NCBI RefSeq assembly: GCF_029601685.1
Contig: NZ_JARRIR010000003.1
Location: 186,001 to 250,000, forward strand
Source: Metarhizobium sp017305935
GTDB lineage: Bacteria; Pseudomonadota; Alphaproteobacteria; Rhizobiales; Rhizobiaceae
Reading direction: 5' to 3'
Length of the DNA stretch: 64,000 nt
Shown one piece after another: positions 34,022 to 43,986 of the stretch. The first letter of the stretch is position 1. The number at the start of each line of letters is the position of its first letter. The notes under the pieces are model-generated. The model worked only from the letters and a program-made list of their open reading frames with translations. It was not told the DNA's origin and searched no databases. A program made the position numbers and the translations under genes.

Positions 34022-34699
34022 CTAAAGGTCGCCCGGCACGCCGTAGCTCGGCGCCTCCGACGGGTTGAGGGCGCGGGAGACATAGGCTTCCATCTCGCCC
34101 TTCCAGCGCACCCACAGCGCCGCCAGTTCGCCGATCGGATCCTCGTCGGCCCAGTCGACACGCAGGTCGGCAATCGGCCAGGCCTGGTCGCGCACGAGGA
34201 TCATGCCGACCGAATGGACCGGTCCTTCCTCGCCGCCTGCCGCTTCCGCCGCGCGCATGGCGGCCAGCAGCCGGTCTCCGAGGCTCTGCCCGGCAGCGGC
34301 GTTAAAGGCCGCCACCATGGCTTCGGGGACGCCGGGATCGGACAGAAGGTTGCCGGCGGCAACCACGCCCGGCCCGGTGGCGACGCGGTGGGTGCCGAGC
34401 GTCCTCGCCCCCGAGAAGGAGGCAGTGCGGCCCTCGGCATCGACCAGCGCCAGCTGGCGATAATCCAGATGCGGCGCATCGCGCTTCAGCGCTTCGAGCG
34501 CATCGGGCGCCGACAGGCCGCTCGCCATCAGGTCGAGCCCCTTGGGGCCAAGGCGCGGATCGGTGATGTTCTGCGTCGCCACCGCGCCGACGCCGGCCCG
34601 CGCATGGGCGCAGCGCGCCGCCACGCAGGGCGAGGACGACGACACGGCGACGCCGAACATGCCGGTCTCAGGGCAATGCGCGGAAATCGAGAAGGTCAT
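34022..34699 (-). CDS. DUF1028 Ntn-hydrolase-like protein
   Basis: Protein of 225 residues of the DUF1028 family, which has an Ntn-hydrolase fold. The conserved N-terminus TFSISAHCPETGMFGVAVSSSS and the block GVGAVATQNITDPRLGP, then FSGARTLG and VVAAGNLLSDPGV, are diagnostic. Members often sit beside RidA-family genes and amidohydrolases and are thought to cleave an amide bond, but the reaction is unknown. ATG 34699 is preceded by AAGGAGGCCGCG, a strong site. It is the last gene of the run HpaB-RidA-DUF1028. Confidence 0.88.
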   Translation of the reverse strand: MTFSISAHCPETGMFGVAVSSSSPCVAARCAHARAGVGAVATQNITDPRLGPKGLDLMASGLSAPDALEALKRDAPHLDYRQLALVDAEGRTASFSGARTLGTHRVATGPGVVAAGNLLSDPGVPEAMVAAFNAAAGQSLGDRLLAAMRAAEAAGGEEGPVHSVGMILVRDQAWPIADLRVDWADEDPIGELAALWVRWKGEMEAYVSRALNPSEAPSYGVPGDL

Positions 34700-34710
34700 C
34701 GCGGCCTCCT

Positions 34711-35130
34711 TCAGGCCGCGTCGGGAATGACGGCGGTCACTTCGATCTCGACCACCCATTCCGGCCGCGCCAGCGCCGGCACGACGAGGCCGGTCGAGCA
34801 GGGATGCACGCCCTTCATCCACTTGCCCATCTCCTGGTAGACGGCCTCGCGATAGCGGATATCGGTGAGATAGACGACGATGCGGCAGATATGGCCCATC
34901 TCGCTGCCGGCTTCTTCCAGCAGCATCTTGATGTTTTCCATCGTCTTGGCGGTCTGCTTGCCGGCGTCGCCGACATGCAGGCTTTCGCGGGTGTCGAGAT
35001 CCTGGGCGACCTGGCCGCGCAGGAAGACCATGGTGCCGCGCGCGACGACGCCCTGGCTGAGGTCGTTGTCGAGCTTCTGCTCGGGATAGGTCTGCTTGGT
35101 GTTGAAGGGGCGGATGCGTTTATGGATCAT
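34711..35130 (-). CDS. RidA/YjgF-family protein, catalytic Arg absent
   Basis: Protein of 139 residues with the RidA fold (LRGQVAQDLDTRESLHVGD, then TAKTMENIKMLLEEAGSEMGHICRIVVYLTDI and VVEIEVTAVIP). Canonical RidA deaminates reactive enamines/imines and needs Arg in the P-A-R motif near the C-terminus. Here that position reads P-C-S-T, so it belongs with the Rid groups that lack Arg and have unknown, often catabolic, roles. ATG 35130 is chosen; the frame is open upstream but through the intercistronic hairpin. DUF1028 follows 11 bp downstream. Confidence 0.85.
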   Translation of the reverse strand: MIHKRIRPFNTKQTYPEQKLDNDLSQGVVARGTMVFLRGQVAQDLDTRESLHVGDAGKQTAKTMENIKMLLEEAGSEMGHICRIVVYLTDIRYREAVYQEMGKWMKGVHPCSTGLVVPALARPEWVVEIEVTAVIPDAA

Positions 35131-35184
35131 GTCTCGTTTCCACTGCTTGACCCGGCCGACCCGGCCGGTGGGATATCCGGAAGC

Positions 35185-35209
35185 GGGGCAGCCCGCCACG
35201 GGCTGCCCC
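35185..35209 (-). other. intercistronic hairpin between oxygenase and RidA genes
   Basis: GGGGCAGCCCG (35185-35195) pairs perfectly with CGGGCTGCCCC (35199-35209) around CCA. There is no T-run; it may attenuate or process the transcript between the oxygenase and the two small proteins. Confidence 0.6.
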
Positions 35210-35215
35210 GGTCGA

Positions 35216-36736
35216 TCATTCGGCGGCGGCGCGCTTGGCGTCGGCGGAGAACCAGCTCGATATGGCCGCATCGCCGGGCGTCAGGGTGCGCCCGCCCATC
35301 ACCCGGTCCGAGAGACCGGCAGCATTCTTGACGAAGGCGAGCGGACCGTCCCAATCGAAGTTGCGGTAGACGGCGGCCAGATGCGCGAAGGGCGGCGACT
35401 GGGCGAAAAGCTGGAAAGTCAGCCGGTGGCCGGCATAGTCCGAATTCAGGAGGTCGCGAGCGAAGGCGAGCAGCTTGCGGCGGTCCTCGGCGACCCATTC
35501 GTCGTTGATCGTGTAATACTTGTCGAGCCACGGCTTGGTTTCCGGGTTCTCGAAGGACGCCGCATCCGGGGTCACGCAGATCTGGCCGCCGCAGAGTTCG
35601 CGGGCGATATGCATCATCTCGTGAAGCTGCGAGCAGGCCAGCACGCGGCCGGTATAGAGCAGCGACTGGTTCGGCATCATCAGGCCGGCCGGCGATTTTT
35701 CGCCGAGCGCGATGGCGCCCGTCAGATGCGCATTGATGCCCTCGCGATAGACGGCGAGCTGGGCGAGCTTTTCCTGAACGGCTTGCTGCTTGTCGAGGCC
35801 GGTCTGGCGGGCGTTGAACAGCGCGGCGCCGATCATCATGTCCGCGACCTTGAGATTGCGCTGCACGAAGGCGAAGGCCGAATAACGGTGCAGCGTCGCG
35901 CGAATGAAGGTCGCCGCCTTGGTGTGGCGGTAGAACAGCACGTTTTCCCAGGGGATCAGCACGTCGTCGAAGATGACGATGGTATCGACCTCGTCGAAGC
36001 CGTTGGCCAGCGGATAATCCTTCTGCGGCGCGCGGCCGGCAAAGCCGGTGCGGCAGATGAACTTCAGGTTCGGCGAGCCGAGGTCGCAGATGAAGCCGAC
36101 CGCGTAGTCGCTGAGCGCATTGTTGCCCCAGTTGGCGATGGTCGGTTTGGTGAAGGCCTGATTGGCATAGGCGGCTGCCGTCTCGTATTTCGCGCCGCGC
36201 ACGACGATGCCGGCATCGGTTTCCTTGACGACATGCAGCAGCATGTCCGGATCCTGATCCTGCGGCGCCTTGGAGCGGTCACCCTTCGGATCGGTATTGG
36301 CGGACACATGGAAGGGATCTTCGCGCAGTACCCGATGGATATGCGTTTCGATATTCCGGGAAAATTGCGGATCGACTTCGTTGAGCACGTCCTGCCCGTC
36401 GAACAGCGACCACATCTCGCCGACGGTCTCGTCGCCGACGCGGGTAACGACACCGCCGATCTCGTTCAGCAGATGGTCGGTGGCGCGGCGCTTGGCCCAC
36501 CAGTCGTTCTGGGTATGCGGCAGGGCGCTGCCGAGCGCGTTGCGCTCGCCGTTTTCGACGACGGTCATGATGTCGCGATGGGCTTCCTCATGCTGCATGT
36601 CGAAGATGCGGGCGCGGATATCCACGATCGGCTTGAATTGCGGATGGGTCGTGACATCGCTGACGCGCTCTCCGTTTACCCATATGCGCCGGCCGTCGCG
36701 GATCGAGTCCTTGTATTGCTGACCTGTCCTGATCAT
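35216..36736 (-). CDS. HpaB-family FADH2-dependent monooxygenase, oxygenase component
   Basis: Protein of 506 residues of the 4-hydroxyphenylacetate 3-hydroxylase family. The first third (TGQQYKDSIRDGRRIWVNGERV) and the acyl-CoA-dehydrogenase-like core (DDVLIPWENVLFYRHTKAA, LCGGQICVTPDAASF) are typical. Such enzymes use FADH2 from a separate reductase to hydroxylate phenols, pyrrole-carboxylates or similar rings. The reductase candidate is the LysR-domain fusion at 31133-32305. AAGGATCCCCG precedes ATG 36736. The genes for a LIV-type transporter lie upstream and RidA/DUF1028 downstream, so the ring substrate may carry nitrogen. That is inference. Confidence 0.88.
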   Translation of the reverse strand: MIRTGQQYKDSIRDGRRIWVNGERVSDVTTHPQFKPIVDIRARIFDMQHEEAHRDIMTVVENGERNALGSALPHTQNDWWAKRRATDHLLNEIGGVVTRVGDETVGEMWSLFDGQDVLNEVDPQFSRNIETHIHRVLREDPFHVSANTDPKGDRSKAPQDQDPDMLLHVVKETDAGIVVRGAKYETAAAYANQAFTKPTIANWGNNALSDYAVGFICDLGSPNLKFICRTGFAGRAPQKDYPLANGFDEVDTIVIFDDVLIPWENVLFYRHTKAATFIRATLHRYSAFAFVQRNLKVADMMIGAALFNARQTGLDKQQAVQEKLAQLAVYREGINAHLTGAIALGEKSPAGLMMPNQSLLYTGRVLACSQLHEMMHIARELCGGQICVTPDAASFENPETKPWLDKYYTINDEWVAEDRRKLLAFARDLLNSDYAGHRLTFQLFAQSPPFAHLAAVYRNFDWDGPLAFVKNAAGLSDRVMGGRTLTPGDAAISSWFSADAKRAAAE

Positions 36737-36903
36737 CGGGGATCCTTTTGGTTTTTCTGGAAAATCGGGCTTCGCCGCCAAGCGGCTCGGGCGCCCCGGT
36801 CCGTGGTAACAAGCCGCCGCACGGATCGAAAATATGGGTTTCCGTGGCTGTGCAGCAGTTTTTCCGATGCCGGATCGTGTCTCCGGCACCGGAGGGTCTG
36901 CGC

Positions 36904-38037
36904 TTATTCGGGGCGGGTTTCCCAGGCGCCGTTGCGCACTTCCTTGATCTCGATGGCGACCGGGATCTGGGTCTGGCCGTTGGCGTCGAAGGTCGTCTCG
37001 CCGAGCACGCCGTCATACTTGATGGCGCGGATGGCCTTGGCCAGCGCCGCCTTGTCCTCGATCCCGGCTTCCTTGATGGCGGCCAGCAGGATGTTGGTCG
37101 CGTCGAAGGCGTATTTCGTATAGGGGCTGGTTTCCTCGGCGAAGCCGCGCGCCTTGTAGTCGGCGTTCATCTTCTCCAGCTTCGGATTGGACTGCGCCGC
37201 CGGATAGCTGACCATGGTGCCTTCGGCCGCCGGGCCTGCGAGCTTGACGAATTCCGGGTCGTAGAAGCCGGAAATGCCGATCATCGGCACCTTCAGCCCG
37301 ATCTCGACCATCTGCTTGCGCAAAATGCCGGCTTCCGCGATGACGCCGCCGAAATAGATCGCATCCGGCGCCGCCTCGCGCAGCTTGGTGAGCGTGGTGC
37401 GGAAATCGACGGTGCCGACCGGGAACAGATCCTTGCCGATGATCGAGCCGCCCGCCTCGGTGAAGAAGGTCTCGAAGGCCTCGGTGTTGGCGGTGCCGTA
37501 GTCGCTGGTATCGGCGATGATCGCGATCTTCTTGGCGCCGAGCTTCTTGGCGGCCCATTCGGCCAGCGGCTTGTTCTCGGTCACCAGCGTCGGGGTGACG
37601 CGGGTGATTTCCGGCAGGTTCTGCTCGGTGATCTTCGGGCTGATCGCGCCCCAGACGATCATCGGCACCTGGAAGCGATTGAAGATCGGCATGGTGGCGA
37701 GCGCCACCGGGCTGTTCCAGTGACCGGTCGCGGCGATGACTTCCGGATCGTTGACGAGCTTGAGCGCCGCCGACACGCCGGTCTGCGGGTCGGAGGCGTC
37801 GTCGAGCGCCACCGGCTCCACCTCGTAAGGATAGCCCGCGGCATTGGCCTGCTCGATGGCCAGCAGGAAGCCGTTGCGGGCGCCGAGGCCCTGTTGGGCA
37901 TTGCCGCCGCTGACGGGGCCGATGAAGCCGAGCTTGATGTGAGGCTTGTCCTGGGCCGCCACCGGCATCGCGAACATGGCTGCGGACAGCATGAGGCCGG
38001 TCATGAGCGCGCGGCGACGCATCGTCAGTGTCTTCAT
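36904..38037 (-). CDS. LIV-type ABC transporter substrate-binding protein
   Basis: Exported binding protein of 377 residues with a Sec signal (cleavage near PVAAQ, about residue 29) and the type-1 LivJ-like fold (IKLGFIGPVSGGNAQQGLGARNGFLLAI, then VIAATGHWNSPVALATMPIF). Proteins of this class in catabolic islands often bind aromatic acids or amides rather than branched amino acids. It is divergent from livH-livM-livG-livF and upstream of the oxygenase gene on the same strand, giving a regulated divergent pair around 38038-38303. Confidence 0.9.
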   Translation of the reverse strand: MKTLTMRRRALMTGLMLSAAMFAMPVAAQDKPHIKLGFIGPVSGGNAQQGLGARNGFLLAIEQANAAGYPYEVEPVALDDASDPQTGVSAALKLVNDPEVIAATGHWNSPVALATMPIFNRFQVPMIVWGAISPKITEQNLPEITRVTPTLVTENKPLAEWAAKKLGAKKIAIIADTSDYGTANTEAFETFFTEAGGSIIGKDLFPVGTVDFRTTLTKLREAAPDAIYFGGVIAEAGILRKQMVEIGLKVPMIGISGFYDPEFVKLAGPAAEGTMVSYPAAQSNPKLEKMNADYKARGFAEETSPYTKYAFDATNILLAAIKEAGIEDKAALAKAIRAIKYDGVLGETTFDANGQTQIPVAIEIKEVRNGAWETRPE

Positions 38038-38303
38038 TCGTTCACCCTCTTGATCTTGTTTCGGCCGGATGACCCCATGGCGTCTCCCGGGGTCGTGCCT
38101 GTCTCGGCCACGCCGGAAAGCTGCGGGATGAGGGCCTCATCAGAAAGTCGTAATTTCTGATGGCCTGGATCAGAAAACCGTTGCCAATGGCGGCGAGCTT
38201 TCCCTTGCGTCGACGAGGATGACACCAATAATCCCCCGGCACAGCGCTCAGGTCACGAGGGGAACTCGAAAGGCCGCTGTCCAATAATGAAGGGAGAACC
38301 TCA

Positions 38304-39221
38304 ATGGACGCTCTGGTTGCGCAGCATTTGCTCAACTGGCTGGTGCTCGCCAGCATCTACACCCTACTCGCACTCGGCTTCAGCCTGCTTTTCGGCGTTC
38401 TGGACGTCATCCATTTCTCCCATGGCGACGTCGCCATGGTGGCGCCGTTCGTGGCGCTGCTGGTCGTGCAGACCGTGGCGGGCCTTGCCGCGCCGATGGG
38501 CGCGCCGGCCGCACTGGTGCTGGCGATCCTCGTCTCGATGGTGGCGATAGGCCTTCTCGGCGTGCTGCTGGACTGGCTGGTGATCCGGCGTTTCCGCAAT
38601 GCGCCGGCGATGATGGCGCTGGTCGCGACGGTGGCGCTCGGCACCGTCATCCGCGAGATGATCCGCACCTTCTACCCGCAAGGCTCGAACCCGAAACCCT
38701 TCCCATCCATCGCCTCGGGCTCGTTTGCGATCGGGGATTTCGTCATTCCCACCTTCAGCCTGATCGTGATCGGCGTCAGCATCGCCATGGTCGTGGCGCT
38801 GTTTGCGCTTCTCACCTATACGCCGGTCGGCATGCGCATCCGCGCCGTCGCCGAGGACCGCAACATCGCCAGGCTGATGGCTATCCGGCCGAGCCGGATC
38901 TTCGCCATCACCTTCTTCATCGCCTCGGCGGTCGGGGCCATCGGCGCGGTGTTCTTCGTCAGCCATGCCGGCGTGGTGCGGTTCGATTTCGGCGTCCAGC
39001 TCGGCCTGATCGGCTTTTCCGCCGCCGTGATCGGCGGGCTCGGCTCGATGCAGGGCGCCATTCTCGGCAGCCTGCTGATCGCCGGCGTCGACGTGCTCGT
39101 GCAGATCGGCGTGCCGGACGGGGCCTCCTACCGGCTCGTCTTCATGTTCGTGCTGACCATCCTGGTCCTGGTGCTCAAGCCCTCCGGCCTCTTGGGCAAA
39201 CCCGTCTTCGAGAAAGTCTGA
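38304..39221 (+). CDS. LIV-type ABC transporter permease (LivH-like)
   Basis: Permease of 305 residues with about eight helices. The N-terminus HLLNWLVLASIYTLLALGFSLLFGVLDVIHFSHGD is the LivH signature, and the loop GMRIRAVAEDRNIARLM serves as the ATPase contact. GGGAGAACCTCA precedes ATG 38304. First of four transporter genes in a row. Confidence 0.92.
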   Translation: MDALVAQHLLNWLVLASIYTLLALGFSLLFGVLDVIHFSHGDVAMVAPFVALLVVQTVAGLAAPMGAPAALVLAILVSMVAIGLLGVLLDWLVIRRFRNAPAMMALVATVALGTVIREMIRTFYPQGSNPKPFPSIASGSFAIGDFVIPTFSLIVIGVSIAMVVALFALLTYTPVGMRIRAVAEDRNIARLMAIRPSRIFAITFFIASAVGAIGAVFFVSHAGVVRFDFGVQLGLIGFSAAVIGGLGSMQGAILGSLLIAGVDVLVQIGVPDGASYRLVFMFVLTILVLVLKPSGLLGKPVFEKV

Positions 39222-39224
39222 TCC

Positions 39225-40415
39225 ATGTCGCACACCGGAATTGAAACCGACGTCCCGGCGGTCCGCCAGGGCGGGGCAACCAATGCCGCAATCGTCGCAG
39301 CGGTCGAAATCGGCGGCGCCGCATTGCTGGGGGCTTTCCTGCTCTCCGACAAGACGGCGATCATCGTGGCGCTGCTGGCGGGGATGGGCGCCATCTTCGC
39401 CGTGCTGCAGCTTCGCCCGCGGGTCGAGGAGCGCATCGTTGCCGCCTTCCGCGACCAGCGCCGCCTTTCCATGGCGCTCGGCGCGGTCATCGTGCTCACC
39501 TATCCCTTCTTCATGAACGGCAGCAGCTATGTGCTGCACCTGCTGATCGTGGCGCAGCTCTATGCGGTGCTGGCGCTGGCGCTGAACTTCCAGCTCGGCA
39601 GCGCCAATATTCCCAATTTCGCCACCGGCGCCTCCTACGGGATCGGGGCCTATACCTCGGCGCTGCTGGCGATCAATTTCGGCATCTCCTTCTGGTGGAC
39701 GCTGCCGGCCTCGGCCGTGGTCGCGACCGTCTTCGGCTTCCTGCTCGGCTTTCCCTCGATGCGCACCAAGGACAGCTACCTGGCGCTCGTCACCATCGCA
39801 TTCGCCATCGTCGTGCATCAGCTCTTGAACAATTTCGCCTGGACGGGCGGCGCCAACGGCCTGGTCGGCATCCCCGCGCCGACGCTGTTCGGCCACTCCT
39901 TTGCCCAGCCGATCGTCATTTTCGGCTGGCGCCTGCCGAGCCAGGCCAATTTCTACTATCTGGCGGCGGCGCTGGTCTGCCTGTCGATCGTCGCGGCAAA
40001 GCGCCTGCATGAAAGCCGTGTCGGCCTAGCCTGGAATGCGCTGCGCGCCGATCCGCTGGCCGCACGCTGCCAGGGCATCGACATCGTGCGCTACAAGATG
40101 CTCGCCTTCGGCGTGGATGCCTTCCTGGCCGCCTTCGCCGGCACGATCTACGCCTTCTACGTCAGCTACATCTCGCCCGACAACTTCACCTTCCTCGTCT
40201 CGGTGACGATCATGACGATGGTGATCGTCGGCGGCATGGACAATACGCTGGGCGTCATCATCGGCGCCTTCCTGCTGACCATGCTGCCGGAAAAGCTGCG
40301 CATCTTCTCCGATTACCGGCTGCTCTTCGTCGGCGTCATCGTCATCCTCTTCCTCATCCTGCGCCCGCAGGGGCTCTTCCCGCAGCGCGCCCGCAACTAC
40401 GGAGCCCACCAATGA
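39225..40415 (+). CDS. LIV-type ABC transporter permease (LivM-like)
   Basis: Permease of 396 residues. A polar N-terminal extension of about 25 residues precedes the first helices; the core shows LNFQLGSANIPNFATGASYGIGAY and MRTKDSYLALVTIAFA, the LivM landmarks. Starts 3 bp after livH stop and its own stop overlaps the livG start (ATGA). Confidence 0.92.
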   Translation: MSHTGIETDVPAVRQGGATNAAIVAAVEIGGAALLGAFLLSDKTAIIVALLAGMGAIFAVLQLRPRVEERIVAAFRDQRRLSMALGAVIVLTYPFFMNGSSYVLHLLIVAQLYAVLALALNFQLGSANIPNFATGASYGIGAYTSALLAINFGISFWWTLPASAVVATVFGFLLGFPSMRTKDSYLALVTIAFAIVVHQLLNNFAWTGGANGLVGIPAPTLFGHSFAQPIVIFGWRLPSQANFYYLAAALVCLSIVAAKRLHESRVGLAWNALRADPLAARCQGIDIVRYKMLAFGVDAFLAAFAGTIYAFYVSYISPDNFTFLVSVTIMTMVIVGGMDNTLGVIIGAFLLTMLPEKLRIFSDYRLLFVGVIVILFLILRPQGLFPQRARNYGAHQ

Positions 40416-41195
40416 CGAACCCGCTCCTCGACGTTCGCGGCCTGTCGATCCGCTTCGGCGGCCTCGTCGCGGTGGCGGAGGTCGACCTCAAGCTCGCCGC
40501 CTCCGAAATCGTCTGCATCATCGGCCCGAACGGCGCCGGCAAATCCACCCTGCTCAACCTGATCTCCGGCATCTACCGCCCGACGGCCGGAAGCGTGGCG
40601 CTGGAGGGACGCGACATCACCGGCTGGTCCGTCCACCGCATCGCAGCGGCGGGGATTGCCCGCACCTTCCAGTCGAGCCGGCTGTTCAACGACCTGACGC
40701 TGCTCGACAACGTGCTGATCGGCATGCATACCCGCACCAGCGCCGGCGTGCTGCAGGCCCTGCTGCAACCGGCCAAGGCGCGGGCGGAGCTGGAAGCCGC
40801 CGCCGAGCGGGCCGGCGAACTGATCCGCTCGGTCTCGCCGCATCTCTATCCGCGCCGCCATACGCTGGCCGGCGCCCTGCCGCAAGCCGACCGCCGGCGG
40901 CTGGAAATCGCCCGCGCGCTCGCCTCCGAGCCCAAGGTCATCATGCTGGACGAGCCCTCCTCCGGCATGGACGACCGCGATACCGACGCGCTCATCGCCG
41001 ATGTGCGCCGGGTGATGGGCGAGCGGCCGGGCCTGTCGTTCCTGATCATCGAGCACGACATGCGGCTGGTCGCCACCCTGCCGGACCGCGTGGCCGTGAT
41101 CGACTACGGGCGAAAAATCGCCGACGGCGATTTCAGCGAGGTGCGGCTGATGCCGCGCGTACAGGAAGCCTATCTTGGACAAAAGGCGGCCCAAC

Positions 41196-41203
<8 letters not shown>
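40412..41203 (+). CDS. LIV-type ABC transporter ATP-binding protein (LivG-like)
   Basis: ATPase of 263 residues with Walker A GPNGAGKST, Walker B VIMLDEP and the IIEHDM switch. The C-loop reads LAGALPQADRRRLEIARAL rather than LSGGQ: the signature is degenerate (AGALP), while the following helix is normal. In the LIV family the partner LivF has a proper signature (MSGGE), so the pair may hydrolyse ATP at one site. GIARTFQSSRLF is the LivG Q-loop. Confidence 0.88.
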
Positions 41204-41897
<694 letters not shown>

Positions 41898-41930
41898 CCA
41901 TCCCGCACAAAGCACAGCATAAGGCCAGAC

Positions 41931-41951
41931 GCCCCGGCATCCCGCCGGGGC
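41931..41951 (+). other. hairpin between LivF and aspartase genes
   Basis: GCCCCGGC (41931-41938) pairs with GCCGGGGC (41944-41951) around ATCCC. There is no T-run, so partial read-through into the lyase gene is likely. Confidence 0.55.
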
Positions 41952-41984
41952 GCGGCGGACGCCATTCCAGCACGGGAGCTTCCC

Positions 41985-43409
41985 TTGTCAGCACCGACCC
42001 AGCCAGACCGCATCGAAATGGACTCCCTCGGTCCCGTCACCCTGCCGGCAGACGCTTATTACGGCGCCCAGACGGCGCGCGGCATCGCCAATTTCCCGAT
42101 CTCGGGCATCCGCATTAGCCAGTTCCCGCATTTTTTGCGCGCGCTCGCCTTGGTGAAGATGGCCGCCGCCCGCGCCAATGTCCGGCTCGGCGCGCTCGAA
42201 GCGGGCAAGGGCGAGGTGATCTGCCAGGTCTGCGAGGAGATCGCCGCCGGCCGCCATCACGACGCCTTTCCGCTCGATGTCTTCCAGGGCGGGGCCGGCA
42301 CCTCGACCAACATGAACATCAACGAGGTCATCGCCAATCGCGGCCTGGAGATCATGGGCCGGGCGCGCGGCGACTATGCCGCGCTGCATCCCAACAACGA
42401 CGTCAACCTGTCCCAATCCACCAACGACGTCTACCCGACCGCCATCCGCCTCGCCATCCTGTTCTCGCAGGAGCAGCTCGGCAGCGCGCTGGAGCGGCTT
42501 GCGGCTGAATTCGAGGCGAAGTCGGACGATTTCGCCGATATCCTCAAGCTCGGCCGCACGCAGTTGCAGGATGCGGTGCCGATGACGCTGGGGCAGGAAT
42601 TCGGCGCCTTCGCCATTACCCTGCGTGAGGACGTGGCGCGGCTGAAGGAGATCGTCGCGCTCTTCCACGAGGTCAATCTCGGCGGAACCGCCATCGGAAC
42701 CGGCATCAACACCAGCGCCGACTATCAGGCGGCGGCCATAGACGAACTTCGCCAGGTCACCGGCCTGCCGGTCATGGCCGCCGGCAATCTGATCGAGGCC
42801 TGCTGGGATACCGGCGCCTTCGTCCTCTTCTCCGGCATGCTGAAGCGAACCGCCACGAAACTCTCCAAGATCTGCAACGATCTGCGGCTGCTGTCCAGCG
42901 GCCCGCGCGGCGGCCTCAACGAGATCAACCTGCCGGCGTTGCAGCCGGGCTCCTCGATCATGCCCGGCAAGGTCAATCCGGTGGTGCCGGAGGTCGTCAA
43001 TCAGGTGGCCTATCAGGTGATCGGCTACGACCTGACGATCACGCTCGCCTCGGAGGCCGGGCAATTGCAGCTCAACGTCATGGAACCGGTCATCGTCTAC
43101 AACACGCTGCATTCGCTGGCCTTGCTCACCAATGCGGTCGAGACGCTACGCCTGCGCTGCGTCGCCGGCATCACCGCCAATCCCGACATATGCCGCCGGC
43201 ACCTTGAGGCCAGCACGGCGGTCGCGACCGCGCTGACGCCGGCCATCGGCTACGAGCGCGCGGCCGAACTGGCGAAGCGGGTGCTCACCACCGGCAAGAC
43301 GATCCGGGAGGTTCTGGCGGAACAGGACGACCTCTCGGAAGAGCTGATCGCCCAGACCGTGGACCTGCATGTGCTGGTGCGCCCGACCCCGACCCGGCTG
43401 GCTTCCTGA
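41985..43409 (+). CDS. aspartase/fumarase-superfamily lyase, aspartate ammonia-lyase type
   Basis: Protein of 474 residues. It has the superfamily signature GSSIMPGKVNPVVPEVVNQV and the aspartase-like blocks DVFQGGAGTSTNMNINEV and HPNNDVNLSQSTNDVYP, which fit aspartate ammonia-lyase better than class II fumarase. It would release ammonia and fumarate from aspartate or a substituted aspartate. TTG 41985 is likely the start, with GGGAG six bases upstream; ATG 42018 would cut conserved residues. Following the LIV transporter and facing an oxygenase locus, it may handle the C4 end-product of ring degradation; that link is inference. Confidence 0.85.
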   Translation: MSAPTQPDRIEMDSLGPVTLPADAYYGAQTARGIANFPISGIRISQFPHFLRALALVKMAAARANVRLGALEAGKGEVICQVCEEIAAGRHHDAFPLDVFQGGAGTSTNMNINEVIANRGLEIMGRARGDYAALHPNNDVNLSQSTNDVYPTAIRLAILFSQEQLGSALERLAAEFEAKSDDFADILKLGRTQLQDAVPMTLGQEFGAFAITLREDVARLKEIVALFHEVNLGGTAIGTGINTSADYQAAAIDELRQVTGLPVMAAGNLIEACWDTGAFVLFSGMLKRTATKLSKICNDLRLLSSGPRGGLNEINLPALQPGSSIMPGKVNPVVPEVVNQVAYQVIGYDLTITLASEAGQLQLNVMEPVIVYNTLHSLALLTNAVETLRLRCVAGITANPDICRRHLEASTAVATALTPAIGYERAAELAKRVLTTGKTIREVLAEQDDLSEELIAQTVDLHVLVRPTPTRLAS

Positions 43410-43431
43410 CCTCGGGTCCCTTCCCTCTCGG

Positions 43432-43466
43432 CGTGGCGCGCCGAAGCTACCCGCTTCCGCGCCACG
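43432..43466 (+). terminator. hairpin after the aspartase gene
   Basis: CGTGGCGCG (43432-43440) pairs with CGCGCCACG (43458-43466); inside, GAAG and CTTC add four pairs after a 2-nt bulge. No T-run, so its termination strength is unclear. Confidence 0.55.
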
Positions 43467-43986
43467 TCGATCACCGGACCGGGAATTCGCGTGACAACAG
43501 AACCGCGAAGGACTTCCTGGAATTCATCCCGCACCAACCATCATCCGAACCGGCGGTCCCCCGATGTTGGCAATCCGCAAATGCGACCAACCGCTTCTGG
43601 ACGCCGCCACCGCCATCCGTCACGACGACCGGCAAACCATCCACGAAGCGATGCAGCAATCCAAGGTGTTGACGCGCGAAAGCGACCTCTGGTTGCTCGC
43701 CGGATATGTCTGGTGCAGGGGGAACCGGTTATTGCGATATCGGGCGTATCGCCGCCAGATGTCCACAGGACGTTTCTCACATGCCAAGGCCGGATTTCCT
43801 GCCTTGTCACGCTTTTTCGTTTGGCGAAGCGCGAGGCAGGCCATTCGGGCCGGGCGACAGCCGCTTCTAAAGCGCCGGCCTCCGGGTCGTTCTCGTGGTT
43901 GGGGAGCTGCTCAAGCAATCCGGCTGCAGTTTGTCATCGCAGGAAGCCTGCGTCATCAAGACCGCGAAAAGCGCAGGCCTCGAAAC
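43467..43986. other. non-coding or decayed spacer
   Basis: About 520 bp without a gene I can support. A frame on the plus strand from ATG 43564 starts with a protein-like stretch (about 50 residues, ending near WLLAGYVWC) but then becomes Arg-rich and unlike a protein, and it overlaps the convergent protease gene. It may be a decayed gene or chance. GC content looks slightly lower and more uneven than in the neighbours. Confidence 0.35.

Noticed and set aside
36868..36888. TGCCGGA-N7-TCCGGCA hairpin considered as terminator of the LIV binding-protein gene
   Set aside because: On the minus strand an A-run, not a T-run, follows it.
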